The notes under the pieces were generated by a model. It made no database searches. It was not told the DNA's origin and saw only the letters and a program-made list of their open reading frames with translations. Positions 32,478 through 44,642 of a DNA stretch of 64,000 nt are shown here, one piece after another; the first letter of the stretch is position 1, and each line of letters opens with the position of its first letter. This stretch comes from Physcomitrium patens (Eukaryota; Streptophyta; Bryopsida; Funariales; Funariaceae). Both the position numbers and the translations under genes were made by a program. Location of the stretch: the NCBI RefSeq assembly GCF_000002425.4, contig NC_037275.1:4763482-4827481 (forward strand). Direction: 5' to 3'.

Positions 32478-34115
32478 TGTCGTATTATAATACGACTATA
32501 TGGTAAAAGATGATAATATGGATCTTATTATAGAAGAGCCAAGTTAAAAGATAAAGTAAAAAAATATGGATAAAAGATAGGAAGGTAATAAAATTTTTAG
32601 TAGTAGTACTATTGTTTTACAAAAGTGACTTCTATTTACTTTATAGGACCATAAATAAAGCAAAATAAGGTAGATTAGAAAAATAAATGATATAATTATC
32701 TTTAAGAAGTAGTTAAAAGTAAATTCTAGCAAAAATTATCTAAAAAAACTAGATATTGATACCCAAGGAGGGCCAGTTATCAACCAGGGTCAAAATCAGA
32801 CCTTGAAGCACAAAACTAAGCACCTATGGCAATTCGAGGGTTCTTTTGGAAATCGGAGAGTAGGATTTGAGAGCAAACTAGATAAGGTTTCTATGAGCAT
32901 TGGTTTTTAGTGATTTAGATTTGTAATGACTTTGTAAGAGCTTTACAAAGTCAAGTTTATTTTTGGATGACTTGGATTTGGTGAAATAAAATAGGATTGA
33001 CATTTCTAGTAATTTTAAGAGTTTTATAATAGATCTATAGGTGAAATTTTATCAGTTAATGATCATAGTTGTGTTTAATTTGTGTTATGAATCTTAGCTC
33101 AATCTAATGGTTGAATTGAGGATTATTGAGGTTTAAATGGATGAAGGTCTTAGAAAGTAGAATTTTAAGTTGAGTGAGGATTTTTAATATTTCTTACAAT
33201 CTACCAATTGCATTGAAGTGAAATTTTTATATGAAGATATTAGACTTTTTTTCCTATGTATATGAGAATTTTGAAATTAATCAAATGGTGAAAAAGAGAG
33301 ATATTGGCTCTAAGAGATTGGCATCAAGATTGGAGAAAGAGGCCGCCCAATACCCAAGCACGTTTTTGAGGTTATCGTCTATTTGATAATTTTGATCCTT
33401 TTCAATTTTTTTGTACTTATTTTCAACTTAGTTTTTAATAATTGTGTAAATTTTGAGTTAAGATAGACAATTCATTCATTAGTTATTGAGGTTTAAGTCT
33501 ATTGTAGAAATTACCAGGATTTGATTAGGGTTTGATTTAGGGTTAGGATTTGGTTAGGATTTGATTTAGGATTAGGATTTGATTAGGATTTCATTTAGGA
33601 TTTAGGATTTGATTAGGATTTGGTTCAGAATTTAAGATTTGGTTTAGGATTTGATTTAGTATTAGGATTTGGTTAAGATTTGATTTAGGATTAGGATTTG
33701 ATTAAGGTTTGATTTAGGATTTGGTTAGGATTTGATTTAGGATTTGGTTAGGATTTGATTTAGGATTTAGGATTTTATTAGGATTTATTTAGGATTTAAG
33801 ATTTAGTTAGTTTTGGCCTAAAATTTGAATGAATTCCAATAGGATTTTAATTAGGATTAAATTAAGATTGAATTGAGATGTATTTGAGATATATTTGTAA
33901 TAATTCTAATATTTCTTTAAGATTTCTTATTGTTACTTTGTAATTCCTTTGAGATTTCTTTGAATTTGATTAAAGCTTGTTTAGCATTATTATGGTCTAA
34001 TTAAAATTTAGTTAGTATTCTATTAGAGTTAGGATTTTGTTATTGCACTTTCCATTCTACCTTCCACAGCCGGGTACCCAGAGCATTCTTATGCAAGATT
34101 TCATGTATTACGACA
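32478..34115 (+). repeat. Tgt2: solo LTR of the Tgt family (1638 bp)
   Basis: It begins TGTCGTATTATAATACGACT and ends GTATTACGACA, with the family end block CAGCCGGGTACCCAGAGCAT then TCTTATGCAAGAT. The flanks ACAT (32474-32477) and ATGT (34116-34119) would be identical if both came from ACGT by loss of the CpG. The interior holds no retroviral frame. A minisatellite fills 33520-33810. Confidence 0.75.
33520..33810 (+). repeat. Minisatellite of GGATTTGATTTA / GGATTTGGTTA units
   Basis: About 25 imperfect units of 11-12 bp built on GGATTTGxTTA stand in tandem. Some contain TTTAGGG by chance, but the array is not a telomeric repeat. Confidence 0.85.
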
Positions 34116-34436
34116 ATGTAGAAATGAATTAGAGTTGTCCACTTTATTTTATTTTTTTACAAAGAAGTAAGTTGGCTTTGTATTTTTGTGTCTCTTTTTG
34201 CAATTGGACTAACTTATTTGTATTGTTTAAAAATTCAAATAGAATTATTTAAGTAATGATGTCCATTAATGAATAATTGAAGTGGCTATATGGAGTAGAA
34301 ATGACATAGTTTGCTTATTGAATTTAACATCTACCCTCACAAAAACCTTTCCCTTTTTAATATCATAGATACAATATCATATTATTTGATTGTTGAGGCC
34401 AACAAAAATAAAATATTATGCATTGAATTTGAACTT

Positions 34437-35160
34437 TCATCGCAATTTCTTCTTTACATGGATATATAATGTACAATCAAATACCTTGAATTTTTTGAGG
34501 TTAATAGACTTATCAATGTATAGCTCTATTAATGAAAATCTATGATTGATTCTTGAAGGACTACTGTTGGTTGAATAAGTGATTGTAGAAACAACCTCTT
34601 GGAAAAAAGATGGTAATAATGCCACATAAATAGTCATATTTCTTACTTTATTAATGATCAATTCTTACATCTTCGAATTTTATTTTGGTATGGAATGTAT
34701 TGTGTTGTCAAATATTATGTGATGTATAAATATTTGCAAAAATTGATGAATTTTACAAATATGAATTCACTTCTTGTATCCATATTCAAGCGATATATTC
34801 AATCTTGACTTTTTTCAATTTGCTGATAGAATCCTTTGAAGCATAAAATTTTTTCACTTTTATTTTTTAAGAAAATTTCTAAATTTTATAACTATAGTCA
34901 TGAATTATGGTAAAAAAAAATATGTAGTGCTGCCAAATAAAGTGTTCTTAAATAATCAACATAAATTGGAATGTAACCACTTTTGTTTCTTGATTATTCT
35001 TATAATGTTTATCTGTGAGTAGTTTACTTTATGAGATTTTTTTAGTACATAATCATAATAAAAAGACTTCTAATTGAAAGATAAGGCATATCTTTTATTA
35101 TGGTGCATTGTGACAATAAATGTAAAGACTTATAATTAATATATCTAAGTCTTTGGTGCC
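34437..35160 (-). pseudogene. Cop1 integrase
   Basis: The frame 34437-34661 reads NKVRNMTIYVALLPSFFQEV and YSTNSSPSRINHRFSLIELY, then LKKFKVFDCTLYIHVKKK. This matches the copia integrase C-terminal region (NRSPxxxL, LRVFGCxAYxH). Just upstream, IHSIPK then NSKM corresponds to the TPQQNG catalytic-Glu region. At about 35040-35150 the zinc-binding GAG-pre-integrase segment (LISLYIYCHNAP-like) can be read. Confidence 0.75.
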
Positions 35161-35529
35161 AAAATTACACATCATGGACTTTGATCATAATAAGCTATGA
35201 TTCTTTTTTTTTTAGTGCTATGAGTTTCTAAAGCTTTGACTCATAATCTTTTATATCTTTATCTATAAAAATAAAAAGTGATTTTTTTCTTATTCTTTAA
35301 TATTTTTCAAAAGAAAAATTACCATAAATCCTTAATTTGTTTTTATTCCTATAAATAATTAGTTTTTCTTAATATTTGGTAAATAAAAAAAAAATGGATT
35401 TTTTTATTTGGATATTTGTAGTTCATCCTAATGGATCCTTTTGTAATAAGAATATATAAGTGCTTATCTATAAATTTGACTTTAGTGATCTTAAATGTAG
35501 AAATAAGTTTTTAGATATTTGTATCAATG

Positions 35530-36105
35530 GCAATTATGTGCACTGAAGCTCTAATGTTAAGATACCATGAGTTTTTATCTTCTTCTAAATTCATGGCAAA
35601 CATTGCTTAATCAAAGAACTCTAATTTATTCTCTTCTTGTTTCTCTTTTGGTTCTGTTTTTTCTTTAGATATTACCATGTTTGTTAGTAGATTATCTATT
35701 TGAATCTTTACTCAATAAAAAAAAAAAAAAAAAAAAAAAAAATTGTATCCAATAATTCTATTGCTTGGAGCTATTGTATCATTTATTTTTATAAGGGATC
35801 ATGTCAGAGAGAATCTTTGTTTTGGCAAGTTTTATGCTAATTTATTTTGCCATATGTCTCACTTATTGTGTCTTCTTTTTTATCAAAAATCTTAATGTAT
35901 TTCAAAAAAATATTACTTCTTTGTCTTTTGCTACTTTGCTTGATTGTCATGATTCTTCAACTAATAGCTTTTTGATCAACTTCTAAAAATTGGAATATTT
36001 TTCTAGGACTAATAAGTCTTAGACATGTCCTTTATATCCTCAAGGTAATGTGGACATGTCATGATTTTGGTACTTCTTCTCTTATTGACCTTGATTGTAT
36101 TATCA
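35530..36105 (-). pseudogene. Cop1 protease and gag end
   Basis: EEDKNSWYLNIRASVHIIAI at about 35530-35600 (minus) matches the copia protease WYLDSGASxHM; the catalytic Asp has become Asn, and Ser-Gly have become Ile-Arg. The remaining 500 bp to the Gy5 insertion should be the gag end, but no clear zinc knuckle was read. A 26-bp A-run lies at 35717-35742. Confidence 0.65.
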
Positions 36106-36110
36106 GCTTG

Positions 36111-38013
36111 TATCAATTATACAAATTAGAAGAAGATACATAAATTCGTGGAATCTGTATCAAAAAGAAAGTAAAAAAATAAAAGAAAGTATGTATATTG
36201 AAGGAAGAATTAAAATGGCCATTGCCAAAGACTAAAAAACATAAGATTCTTGAAACTAGACTATAAGAAAAAAAAGAGTTGACAAGAATGAGGAAGGCTT
36301 CATTCTTGCCTCTATATATACTATTTAATTAAGAATTATGTAAAAATATGCTATAGGACCTCTAATATGTGTCCAACTTGTAAGACATATGTCTAATTTG
36401 TAAAGGAAAGTTTCCTAAGTATGCACCATATATCCAATTTGTACTACAAGTAGTCAATATGTTGACAAGTTGTCGTATGGCATGATTTGCTATCTGGAAA
36501 TACACTGGGTATCTAGTTATAGAGAGTGTAGCTTAAACCTTTATATGAAACTTGTATTAGCCTCCCAAAACTCCTTTATTTTGAATAAAACTCAAAATAT
36601 AACAAAACCCCTTCAAAACATATTTCTCCCGCAAAGGGTTTTCTTGTTCTGAACTTTAGAAAATAATAACTCTTAATATAATTGTTTAATTTGTTTCAAA
36701 TTTACAGGATAGGTAGAATTCACCCTTAAATTTTATCACAAAAAAAACCAACTACAAATTCATTCCCGAACTTCTAGCATCTAAGAAACCCTAGTAGATG
36801 CTCTAAACCCTAATTTACAAGCATCTGAACACTATTTTCTTAATATTTCAAGAATCCAATACTCAAATGTCATAAAACTTAAGTATAAAGTTTACTAACA
36901 TAAAATTACACATTTCTTGAAATTTTGAGCCAAAACCTTGTCAAATTGCTCAAGATATAGCTCAAGAGACAACCACTAGTAAATCGGATTACTTACTACC
37001 CTTAGATTGCATGTGCTGACTTCAAAATCCAATAACTCCTTTACTTCAACTTATAATCCAGTAAGCAGTATGTGAAAAGTGTAGCCGCAAAAGTGTTCTC
37101 TTCAATCGCAGTCGCCAATCTTCAATTGCTATTCGTATGTGTGCGTTATGCCAAAAAGAGTGACAGTAGCTCCCAAATCAAAACCTTAACTTTGAGCGCT
37201 TGTATCTTCTTTATATAAACTCCAAACCATACAAAACTTATACCAAAACCATAGCCAAAAACCTAAAACTTCTGATCCTAGCCTTCAAAACTCGAATGGC
37301 CTCGAGAATCTAATCCTAATCCCTAATATGGCCTCGGGCAGCCTCCTCAAAGCCCATTGGTCATGATTTTTGACCAATAGGAATGGATATTTTCATCATC
37401 TATCTCCATTCATTTATATTGGTGCCCTAATTATTCCCTTTGCTACCAAAACCCTTCTTTAATCTTTTTTTATTATAAGATTTAATAATTTATGCTCTAA
37501 ACATCAAATAAAAGAATCAAAATAAGTTTATAAATGTCACCAATGTCTAACAAAGGTGACTCTAAATATTTAGAAGTTACTATCAACCAAAACCAATCTT
37601 AAAAGCCACTATCAAAAGGAAATTAAAGTTATACAAATTCTATAGTAATCTTTTTAAACAACCTCTTAACAAAGTAATGATCAAATTATATTCTACAACC
37701 AACTAAAATCTACTAACATGGCTCTCACCATGTTACTTAATAAATTATACATTAAGTACATAATTACATTATTTTCATATAGTAGCCAAACCACAATACG
37801 ACAACGTGGCTACCTTGTTGGCCAAGTTTTCAACCTATCAATCACATATAGACATGTATAAAGGTAAAGCAACTTCTATGAATCTTTTAAGAAGTTTTCT
37901 ATAATATATTATCATATTTATCTATTTTGACTTACTTTTGTCTACTTTTATTATCTAGATAATTATGAGAATAAACATATATATCCATGACATTATCTCC
38001 CCTTCTATGAATA
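36111..38013 (-). repeat. Gy5 3' LTR, split by Tgt3
   Basis: On the minus strand it starts TGTCATGGATATATATGTTT (38013) and ends AATTGATA (36111). CATTCTTGTCAA (36285-36296 region), 30 bp or so after a TATATATA box, is the predicted transcript start. Tgt3 lies inside U3 between 36471 and 37803. Confidence 0.8.
36471..37803 (-). repeat. Tgt3: solo LTR of the Tgt family (1333 bp)
   Basis: Plus-strand ends are TGTCGTATGGCAT and CACAATACGACA. In reverse complement the end block reads CTAGATACCCAGTGTATT, matching the Tgt1 and Tgt2 ends. It is bounded by AAGT (36467-36470) and ACGT (37804-37807). The uninterrupted Gy5 5' LTR has ATGT at this point, which supports a 4-bp duplication of ACGT. No coding frame is visible. 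Confidence 0.75.
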
Positions 38014-38460
38014 AGTTCTATAAGGAGTGGTGATTACATATTGATAAAGTCTCAGATGCGCCAAATTGTATTTGCCACATATTCTGATCTTTGTTCTCTT
38101 TGAATGTAGTTGATAGGTTCCTTCAATCGTTGATAATGTTTTATACCAGGGCAAAAAAACCACCTTGATATTTAATCATTATTGAGGCCTTCATAACTTC
38201 CTTCAAATAAAATATTAGTAATGCCATTAAAAGTAGTTCTTAGCTCTAAAAGTATCACTAAACAGTAGGAGTTCCTTCGAAGGTCGTGGTACTAAATGTA
38301 TTGTATCTTGCCATCTATTTCAAGGAGAATATGTCATTCTTGAGGATCTTCATTTCAATTTTACTATCTTGAAGGTTGTGATAGTCACAATGTCTCATCT
38401 AGTAGCTCAACAAATGATAGCTCTTAAATTGAATCTGTTGGTTGTTGGTTCTCCATCTCT
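38014..38460 (-). pseudogene. Gy5 3' ORF, unknown
   Basis: Minus-strand sequence next to the 3' LTR contains REQRSEYVANTIWRI, the same segment as in Gy4 (REQRSEYVANIICRI). It ends in a purine tract AGAAGGGGAGATAA directly before the LTR start. Upstream parts are broken by stops. It is not recognisable as any named retroviral protein. Confidence 0.6.
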
Positions 38461-38574
38461 TAAGCAATAAAAAATCTAAAGAAACAATAATATAAGATAA
38501 AATAAAATCTCCATTGGACTTACTTTTCTTTATATGAAAGAATTTCTTGACTCTTCATCTTGGTTTTGATGGAT

Positions 38575-38760
38575 GTCATTGATGAAAAGATTTAACTTTA
38601 ATTGATGTATTTGCTAGATTCTTGGATGGCTCCTAGGTACATTTCTTAATGTCATATCCATGCCAATGTACAAGATATTCTAACCTATTTTGGCACCCCC
38701 TTGAATCTAAGACTTCTTCTACCTCATATTCTTCATTATTATCTATTTTTATAGGAGGTG
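38575..38760 (-). pseudogene. Gy5 chromodomain
   Basis: Reads NNEEYEVEEVLDSRG, then NRLEYLVHWHGYDIKKCT, a stop, EPSKNLANTSIKVKSFHQ. The EVEEVLD, EYLVHWHGY and NL landmarks of a chromodomain are all present. Confidence 0.85.
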
Positions 38761-38965
38761 GTGGTATTTGCTTCCTTCCTTATATATCCATTGTCTTGTA
38801 TGGCTCAAATAAAGACAAATGGAATACATGATGGATTTTCATAGACTCCGATAGGTGTAATCAATAAGCAAATGGATTGATTTGTTTACAAATAGAAAAT
38901 GGTCTAAGCTTATGATAATCTAGCTTGTCACAAGGAGAAATAGTTTTAATATTATGACGAAATAA

Positions 38966-39900
38966 CTATACCTTATCTTCTACATGGAATTGAGGTTGTT
39001 CCTTGCAATAGACATTTATTTTGGCTTTTTGTCGTTCTTGAGCTTCTTTTAATTGTGCCTTTATTATTGCATGTAGCTCTGACAATCGATTTGTCACATC
39101 TTTTGCTATAAGATTATCAACTTTTAAAAAGTCAAAAATATCAAATCTTTGATGATAACCATAATTGGCAAAGAAAAATGTTTGTTGAGTAGAAGAATGT
39201 ACCAAATTATTGTAAGCAAACTTTGCCAATGGCAAAAGAGTTGTCCAATCATCTCGTTGATAATTGATGGCACACCTCAAATATTGCTCTAAAACTTGAT
39301 TTATCTATTTTATTTGTCCATTAGTTTGAGGATGGAAAGCCAAAGATAGTTTATATCCACCTTCAATATCTTGAAAAGAGTTCTCTAAAATCTTGATAAA
39401 AATTGTATTCTTCTTTCTGAAATAATATCCCTTGGTAATCTATGATAGCAATAGATGTTGTCAAGGAAAAGTTTAGCTATCCCTTTACTTATGATAGATA
39501 TTGCATATGGTATAAAATATGCCATATTAGTGAAATGATCTACAATGACAAATATGAAATTAAATAAACTTAAAATTAAAAGATTCCTAATAAAATCCAT
39601 AGAGATAAAAGACCATGGTTGTTCTGGTATAGGTAATAGTTGGAAGAGTCTACAAAATCAATGACGAGGAGTTTTTGATCTTGAACAAACATCACATGTC
39701 TACACAAATTCTTTAATAGCCTTCTATATTTGAGGCCACCACAAATCTTTGGATATAAGCTCTAAAGTCTTATTATATTCAAAATATCTTGCTACAAAGA
39801 AATTGTGATAAGCTTCAAGAGCACATAATCATGCTTCTCTTTCTGGAACATATAAACATTCTTTAAAATAGAATAGACTCTCTTTAAACTCAAGCTTAAA
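38966..39900 (-). pseudogene. Gy5 integrase
   Basis: The frame 39385-39600 has MDFIRNLLILSLFNFIFVIV in place of MDFITDL (first Asp lost) and ISERRIQFLSRF in place of SDRRTQF (second Asp to Glu). The frame 38966-39280 continues YLRYAIN-type sequence, LVHSSTQQTFFFANYGYH and the linker toward the chromodomain. The HHCC region lies at about 39640-39830 with stops. It is catalytically dead. Confidence 0.8.
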
Positions 39901-40049
39901 AGTATCTTGAGACTTAGAAGAATTGTTTTTAATATCATCAACAAGAAGGTCTAAGAACATACTTGCTTGAATCTACTTAAAAAAGTCAAATCAATAGTCA
40001 ATGTTGATTTCATTCCTTAGAGATGAAATTATTTTAGCTTCAATAAAAT

Positions 40050-41160
40050 TAACTTTTATTGATCAAAATATACTTTTTTTTCTTTTGATGTAAGATATGA
40101 ATATCTAAAAAAGGTATTAGACAAACCTTATTTTTTTCTTGGTCGATAAGTAATATTGAACTTGAATCTTGACAAAGATATACTCCGATGAGCTTGGCAA
40201 CAATTCAAAACATGTGCTAATATGAAATACTTGAGGTTCTTATGATCCATATACATAGTGACTGGACTTGAAGTGCCTTCTAAATAATGATGCCATTCTT
40301 AAAAAGAATCTATGATTGCAAGAAGCTCCTTGTCATAGATCTCATAATTAATCTTGATTTTTGAAAATTTTCTTAAATGAAAAGCTACTGGATGAATTTT
40401 TTCATTTACTCCTATTTGTGATAAGATTGCACCGAAGGCAAAGTCAGATGCATCTGTTTCCATAAAAAATGCTTTGCAGAAGTCGATGCAATATGTAATT
40501 AGTATAGAAGTAAAAGCTTACTTCAAAGCTTCAAATGATGCTTCTACTTCTTTATTCCACTCAAGCTTGTCTTTACAAGTTAAGCATGTAAGTGGCACTG
40601 TAACTTCAGAAAATTTCTTGATAAAGATCTAATAATAATTGGCAAATTCTAAAAAGTATTATACATCTCTTATTATTTTTGGAATCTTCGAGTTTATGAT
40701 TGTGTGAATTCTTTTAGGATCCATCATTAGACTATTGTTTGAAATGATGTATCCTAAGAAGTCAACTTGAGTAGTATAGAATATACACTTTTTTAACTTG
40801 GCATACAATCTCACATCTTTAAGTTTATATAATACACAACGAACATGAACTTCATATTCATTTGTATTCTTAAAGTAGATTAAAATGTTGTTTAAGTAAT
40901 AGACAACAAAATCACTTAGAAATTCACAAAAAATATCATTCATAAGATGTTAAAAAGAAGTTGGTATATTCATGAGTCCAAAAAGCATGACATTATATTC
41001 AAAGTATCCATATCTTGTTCGAAATACAGTCTTCCATTCATCTCCTTCTTTAATGCAGACCACATTATATGCTCTTCATAGATCTATTTTTATATAGATC
41101 TTAGCTTGATTTAATTGATCAAGAAGTCTAGATATCTAAGGTAAAGAAAATCTTATTCAG
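40050..41160 (-). pseudogene. Gy5 reverse transcriptase and RNase H
   Basis: The frame 40659-40943 starts MNDIFCEFLSDFVVYYLNNI, the RT active-site region with YLNN for YLDD, and runs on to DFLGYIISNNSLMMDPKRIH. RT sequence upstream reaches about 41160 ([24 protein letters not shown]) and stops abruptly at the linker, with the RT N-terminus partly deleted. RNase H is seen at about 40230-40480 (FMETDASDFAFG-like; MYMDHKNLKYF). Confidence 0.8.
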
Positions 41161-41287
41161 TCAACTCATTTTGTGATAAACTATAAATTGGACCAAATGG
41201 CAGCTTAGTTCCTTCTTTAAGATCGATTGAGCAATCATATGGATAATGCTCCAAGAAAATATCTGTATTCTTTTTTTTAAAAACATC

Positions 41288-41887
41288 TTAAAAATCTCGA
41301 TATTGACTTGGAATTTTACTTGAAATCTTTTCATTATTTAAAATGGATGTGGAATGAATATAAGACGATCTTTCTTTTGCACCATGCAAAAAAGCTTTTG
41401 TACCTACAAGTATAGGTTTGGCTACACTAGACTCATGGCTTTCTATTAAATTATAAAAAATCTTAATGATATTTGAAGAAAAGTCAAGTTTACAAGAAAT
41501 CCAATCTATCACAGGATTATATTTTTCTAGCCACAATAAACCTAAAATGATTAAATTAGAGAGAGATCTAATTATATTAAAAATTATGTAATTATTATGA
41601 CCATTTATTATAAAATCTATAAGAAGTGTTTCATGAATAACATCTCCAAAAGATAATAGATGACTATCTATGACTTCTATGTGTACAGGTATATTTTTTT
41701 GTATTAACTGTATATTATGACTTTTAACAAATTCTTCATCTAAAAAAGAAGCTAAGGCTCCTAGATCTATTAAAGCAAGGGCTTTGTGATTATTAGATCT
41801 TAAATGCACATCTATTATAAAATAAGGAGAAGGTTCTAAGGAGATAATAGGACCATCATTAGAAATTGTACAAGATTTCAACCGCAT
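41288..41887 (-). pseudogene. Gy5 aspartic protease, nearly open frame
   Basis: A 199-residue open frame begins MRLKSCTISNDGPIISLEPS and contains FIIDVHLRSNNHKALALIDL then GALASFLDEEF, i.e. D-L-G-A at the active site where the family has DSGA. The domain end SNLIILGLLWLEKYNPVIDW matches the usual ILGxxWL box. The C-terminal part VGTKAFLHGAKERSSY is the linker to RT, also present in Gy4. In an active copy this enzyme would process Gag-Pol. It ends short of the RT lead (PSQYRDF). Confidence 0.85.
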
Positions 41888-41889
41888 GG

Positions 41890-42954
41890 TTCCTATTGTA
41901 GCTAGACAAATTTATTTTTTGACATGTTTTCATCTTTGATAGCAATACTCTTCATTTTGTAGTTGGATCATTTCCTTGGAAAATATTGAATAGTGAGCTT
42001 AGCTTCTCTACAATATAAACATAATCTTTCTTAATGACAATGAATCTTTTTTTGTTTGATAAGAGGTTTAAAATGTATTGCAACAATTTACATGTCTTCT
42101 ACTTCTAAATGTATAGATTGAGAAGTCATTGGTGTCATTATTGAATTATAATAATATTGAGGTTTTCTTATACAATTCTCACATCAAAATTCAAAAAGTT
42201 ATTTATTATAATTTATAGCAAAATTAATTGCTTGACTCAATGTCTGAAAATTAGGTAAATTGAGTATCAATTTTTTTACTTCATATTGTAATCTATAGAG
42301 AAATTGGCTAATGAGTACTACATCATTTCACTTAATATTTGTCACTAATTGTTGAAATTGTGAAGTGTATAATATCACTAATTATTTGCTTTATTGTAAG
42401 ATACAAATCTTGTTGGTTATAACACGGATTGCATCATGTTCTCCATATACATATCAAAACTCTACTAAGAATACTTTCAAATAATTAATATTGAATCATG
42501 ATATTTAAAAAATGATGAAAACCATGATAAAACACAACTTGAAAGTAGTATTCCAATAAACTTGACTTGTGATCCTTAAGTTAAATAACTTTGAGGTTGT
42601 AGTTCAATCACTAGTTGTATCTGACTGATGAATCTTTGAAACTTAGATCTTGTACCATCAAATTTCTTAGACAATTCAATTTTTGGTTTGTTAAAACTTG
42701 AACGATGTTCCATTATAGGAGTAGTAGTATGACTTGGTGTAGATATTGAAGTAACTCCAATCATCTCTATATCTTAATTGTTTGATAATCTTGTTGCTCT
42801 TTGTGGTCGTTGACTGAGTTGATGCATTAAGAACATTAAGTCTCTTATTTGCTCTTGCAATTTGAACCATTGTACTCTTCATTTTAGCAAGCTCTTCCAT
42901 GCTAGTACAATAAAAAAAATATATATATTTATTTTTATAGAATATAATACTCAA
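41890..42954 (-). pseudogene. Gy5 gag
   Basis: The N-terminus is read in the frame 42691-42954 (MEELAKMKSTMVQIARANKR) and shifts to 42576-42764 (NKPKIELSKKFDGTRSKFQR, then FISQIQLVI). Capsid sequence follows to about 42150. LCLYCREAK near 42010 is the first half of a CX2C zinc knuckle. It is longer than gag in Gy1, Gy4, Gy6 and Gy7, which lack the capsid C-terminus. Confidence 0.75.
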
Positions 42955-43105
42955 GAATCAAAAATAAATAAATAAATAAAATCTAAAAACAATATCAATT
43001 TAGAAGAAGATAATCTATAACTTCTAATATACTTATGTCTTATCAAGAAAAAAGAGTAATCCACTCTTAATCAACAAAAGATAAAGCTCTAATATTATAT
43101 ATGTA

Positions 43106-43874
43106 TTGTAGAATAAGTAGTTATTTTTAGAATGTAGATACCTAGTATATAGTATAAATAGGGATAGATAACTATTGAAAAGGTGGTTCAGCAAGTAGAA
43201 TGGATGAATAGTTAAGAAAAGTAGTTATCATCCATAGTATAGGAGTTAGTATCTCAGGGTAGTATAAGGAGGATGGGAGAGAGGAAGAAAATGCTAGACT
43301 GTGATAGTCATGAGCCGGGGTACCAGATTATGATAGTCATGAGCCGAGATAAGCTTGTTGCTATCTCTTCTTCTTAGTTTTCTAGTTTCTTTTGAGTTAG
43401 TGTTGATTTTAGTGAAGAGAATTAATTTAATGAATCAATGTTTGATTTATGAAGTTGTTTATGGATCACTGTTTATTAATTGTTGTGAAAGATTGATGAT
43501 GTATGGAAGTTTTCAGTCACTATTTATTACAAGGTTGTGAGTTCAGTGGAGAGGAATTGTAATCGAAGGAATTATCTTGATCAGATTTTGTGGATTGAAA
43601 GTTGTTCGTTTCAGGGTTTGGGTTATGATTGTGTGTTCGTGAATTATACAGGGTACTGAAATTGATGTCGTGGTTGTTATCGTATTGATATGAGAGAGTG
43701 GACAGTAGGAGGAAAAGTTAAGTGTTCTTCGATATTGTAAGCATTCAGCAGTAGCGGTTAATTGTGTGACCCTAACAATTGGAGCTCATATACATGGTCT
43801 TTCCCTGTGTTTGAATTCCTCTATATGGGTTTATTCTGGGAGGTTTCTTCTGGAATAAGTAAAACAATAATCAC
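43106..43874. mobile_element. 769-bp insert with perfect ATGTA duplication
   Basis: ATGTA stands on both sides (43101-43105, 43875-43879), and the Gy5 leader reads through when the insert is removed. The left part (TTGTAGAATAAGTAGTTATT, then TATAGTATAAATAGG as a TATA box) looks like an LTR start. CCCTAACAATTGGAGCTC near 43770 could be an LTR end next to a primer site. I see no coding frame. It may be a solo LTR or a TRIM-like element. It contains a direct repeat of GATAGTCATGAGCCG (43301-43315 and 43336-43350). Confidence 0.6.
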
Positions 43875-43891
43875 ATGTACTCTTGTGAATT

Positions 43892-44441
43892 TGTGAAGAA
43901 TAAAAACTGGAAGAAGATACATAAACTTGTAGAATCTATGTCAAAAGGAAAGTGACAAAATAAAAAAAAATATATATTTGTATATTCAAAGAAGAATTGG
44001 AATGGCTATTGCTAAAGATTAGAAAACACAAGACTCTTGAAACTAGACTAAAAGCAAGAAAAGAATTGGCAAGAATAAAAAAGGCCTCACTTTTACCTCT
44101 ATATATATTATTTAATTAAGAACTATGTGGCGATATGCTATAGGACCTCTAATACGTGTCCAACTTGTAAGACACATGTCTAATTTGTAATGCAAGTTTC
44201 TTAGGTGTGTACCATATGTCCAACTTGTATTATAAGTGATCAACATGTTGACATGTGGCATCATTGTTGGCCAAGTTTTCAACCTATTAATCACCTATAG
44301 ACATGTGTAAAGGCAAAGTAGCATCTATAAAGCTTCTAGGAAGCTTTCTACAAGATATTATCATATTTATCTACTTTGACTTACTTCTATTTATTTTTAT
44401 TATCTAGATAATTATTAGAATAAATATGTATGTTCGGAACA
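43892..44441 (-). repeat. Gy5 5' LTR
   Basis: On the minus strand it starts TGTTCCGAACATACATATTT at 44441 and ends TTATTCTTCACA at 43892, followed by the primer site AATTCACAAGAGTAC (43877-43891). It shares U3 blocks with the 3' LTR. The predicted transcript start reads TTATTCTTGCCAATTC, which has drifted from CATTCTTGTCAA. Confidence 0.8.
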
Positions 44442-44446
44442 GCTTG

Positions 44447-44642
44447 CTAATTTGTTGGATGTAATTTGTAATCAAGCTTCATTTATCTATTGCAATTAAT
44501 TGTAATTGATTGAATAATAATATTATTAGTATTATGTTATTATTGTCAAAAAACTTGTACAAGATTTATTATGCTTGTGTTACATTATTGATGTTAATAA
44601 TTTAATAGATGATATTAATCTTTATGAATATTATTAACATAA
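44447..44642 (-). other. Cop1 fragment between Gy5 and Gy6
   Basis: About 200 bp of AT-rich sequence with no readable frame. By position it is the gag part of Cop1. The last five bases, CATAA, are probably the target duplication of Gy6. Confidence 0.4.

Larger units (their letters stand above)
36111..44441 (-). mobile_element. Gy5: complete-ended chromodomain Ty3/gypsy element
   Basis: The LTRs (5' 43892-44441; 3' 36111-36470 plus 37808-38013) are flanked by a perfect GCTTG duplication (36106-36110, 44442-44446). Reading right to left: primer site, leader (split by a 769-bp insert), gag (about 41890-42954), protease (41288-41887), RT (40640-41160), RNase H (40050-40600), integrase (38966-39900), chromodomain (38575-38760), 3' ORF (38014-38460) and a polypurine tract. 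It belongs to the same subfamily as Gy1, Gy3 and Gy4 and keeps the most complete gag-protease region in the window. It inserted into the gag region of Cop1. Confidence 0.9.

Noticed and set aside
33520-33810. Interstitial telomere
   Set aside because: TTTAGGG occurs only sporadically; the unit is GGATTTGxTTA.
43760-43800. tRNA primer site after an LTR in the 769-bp insert
   Set aside because: AATTGGAGCTCATATAC shares too few bases with known primer sites to be claimed.
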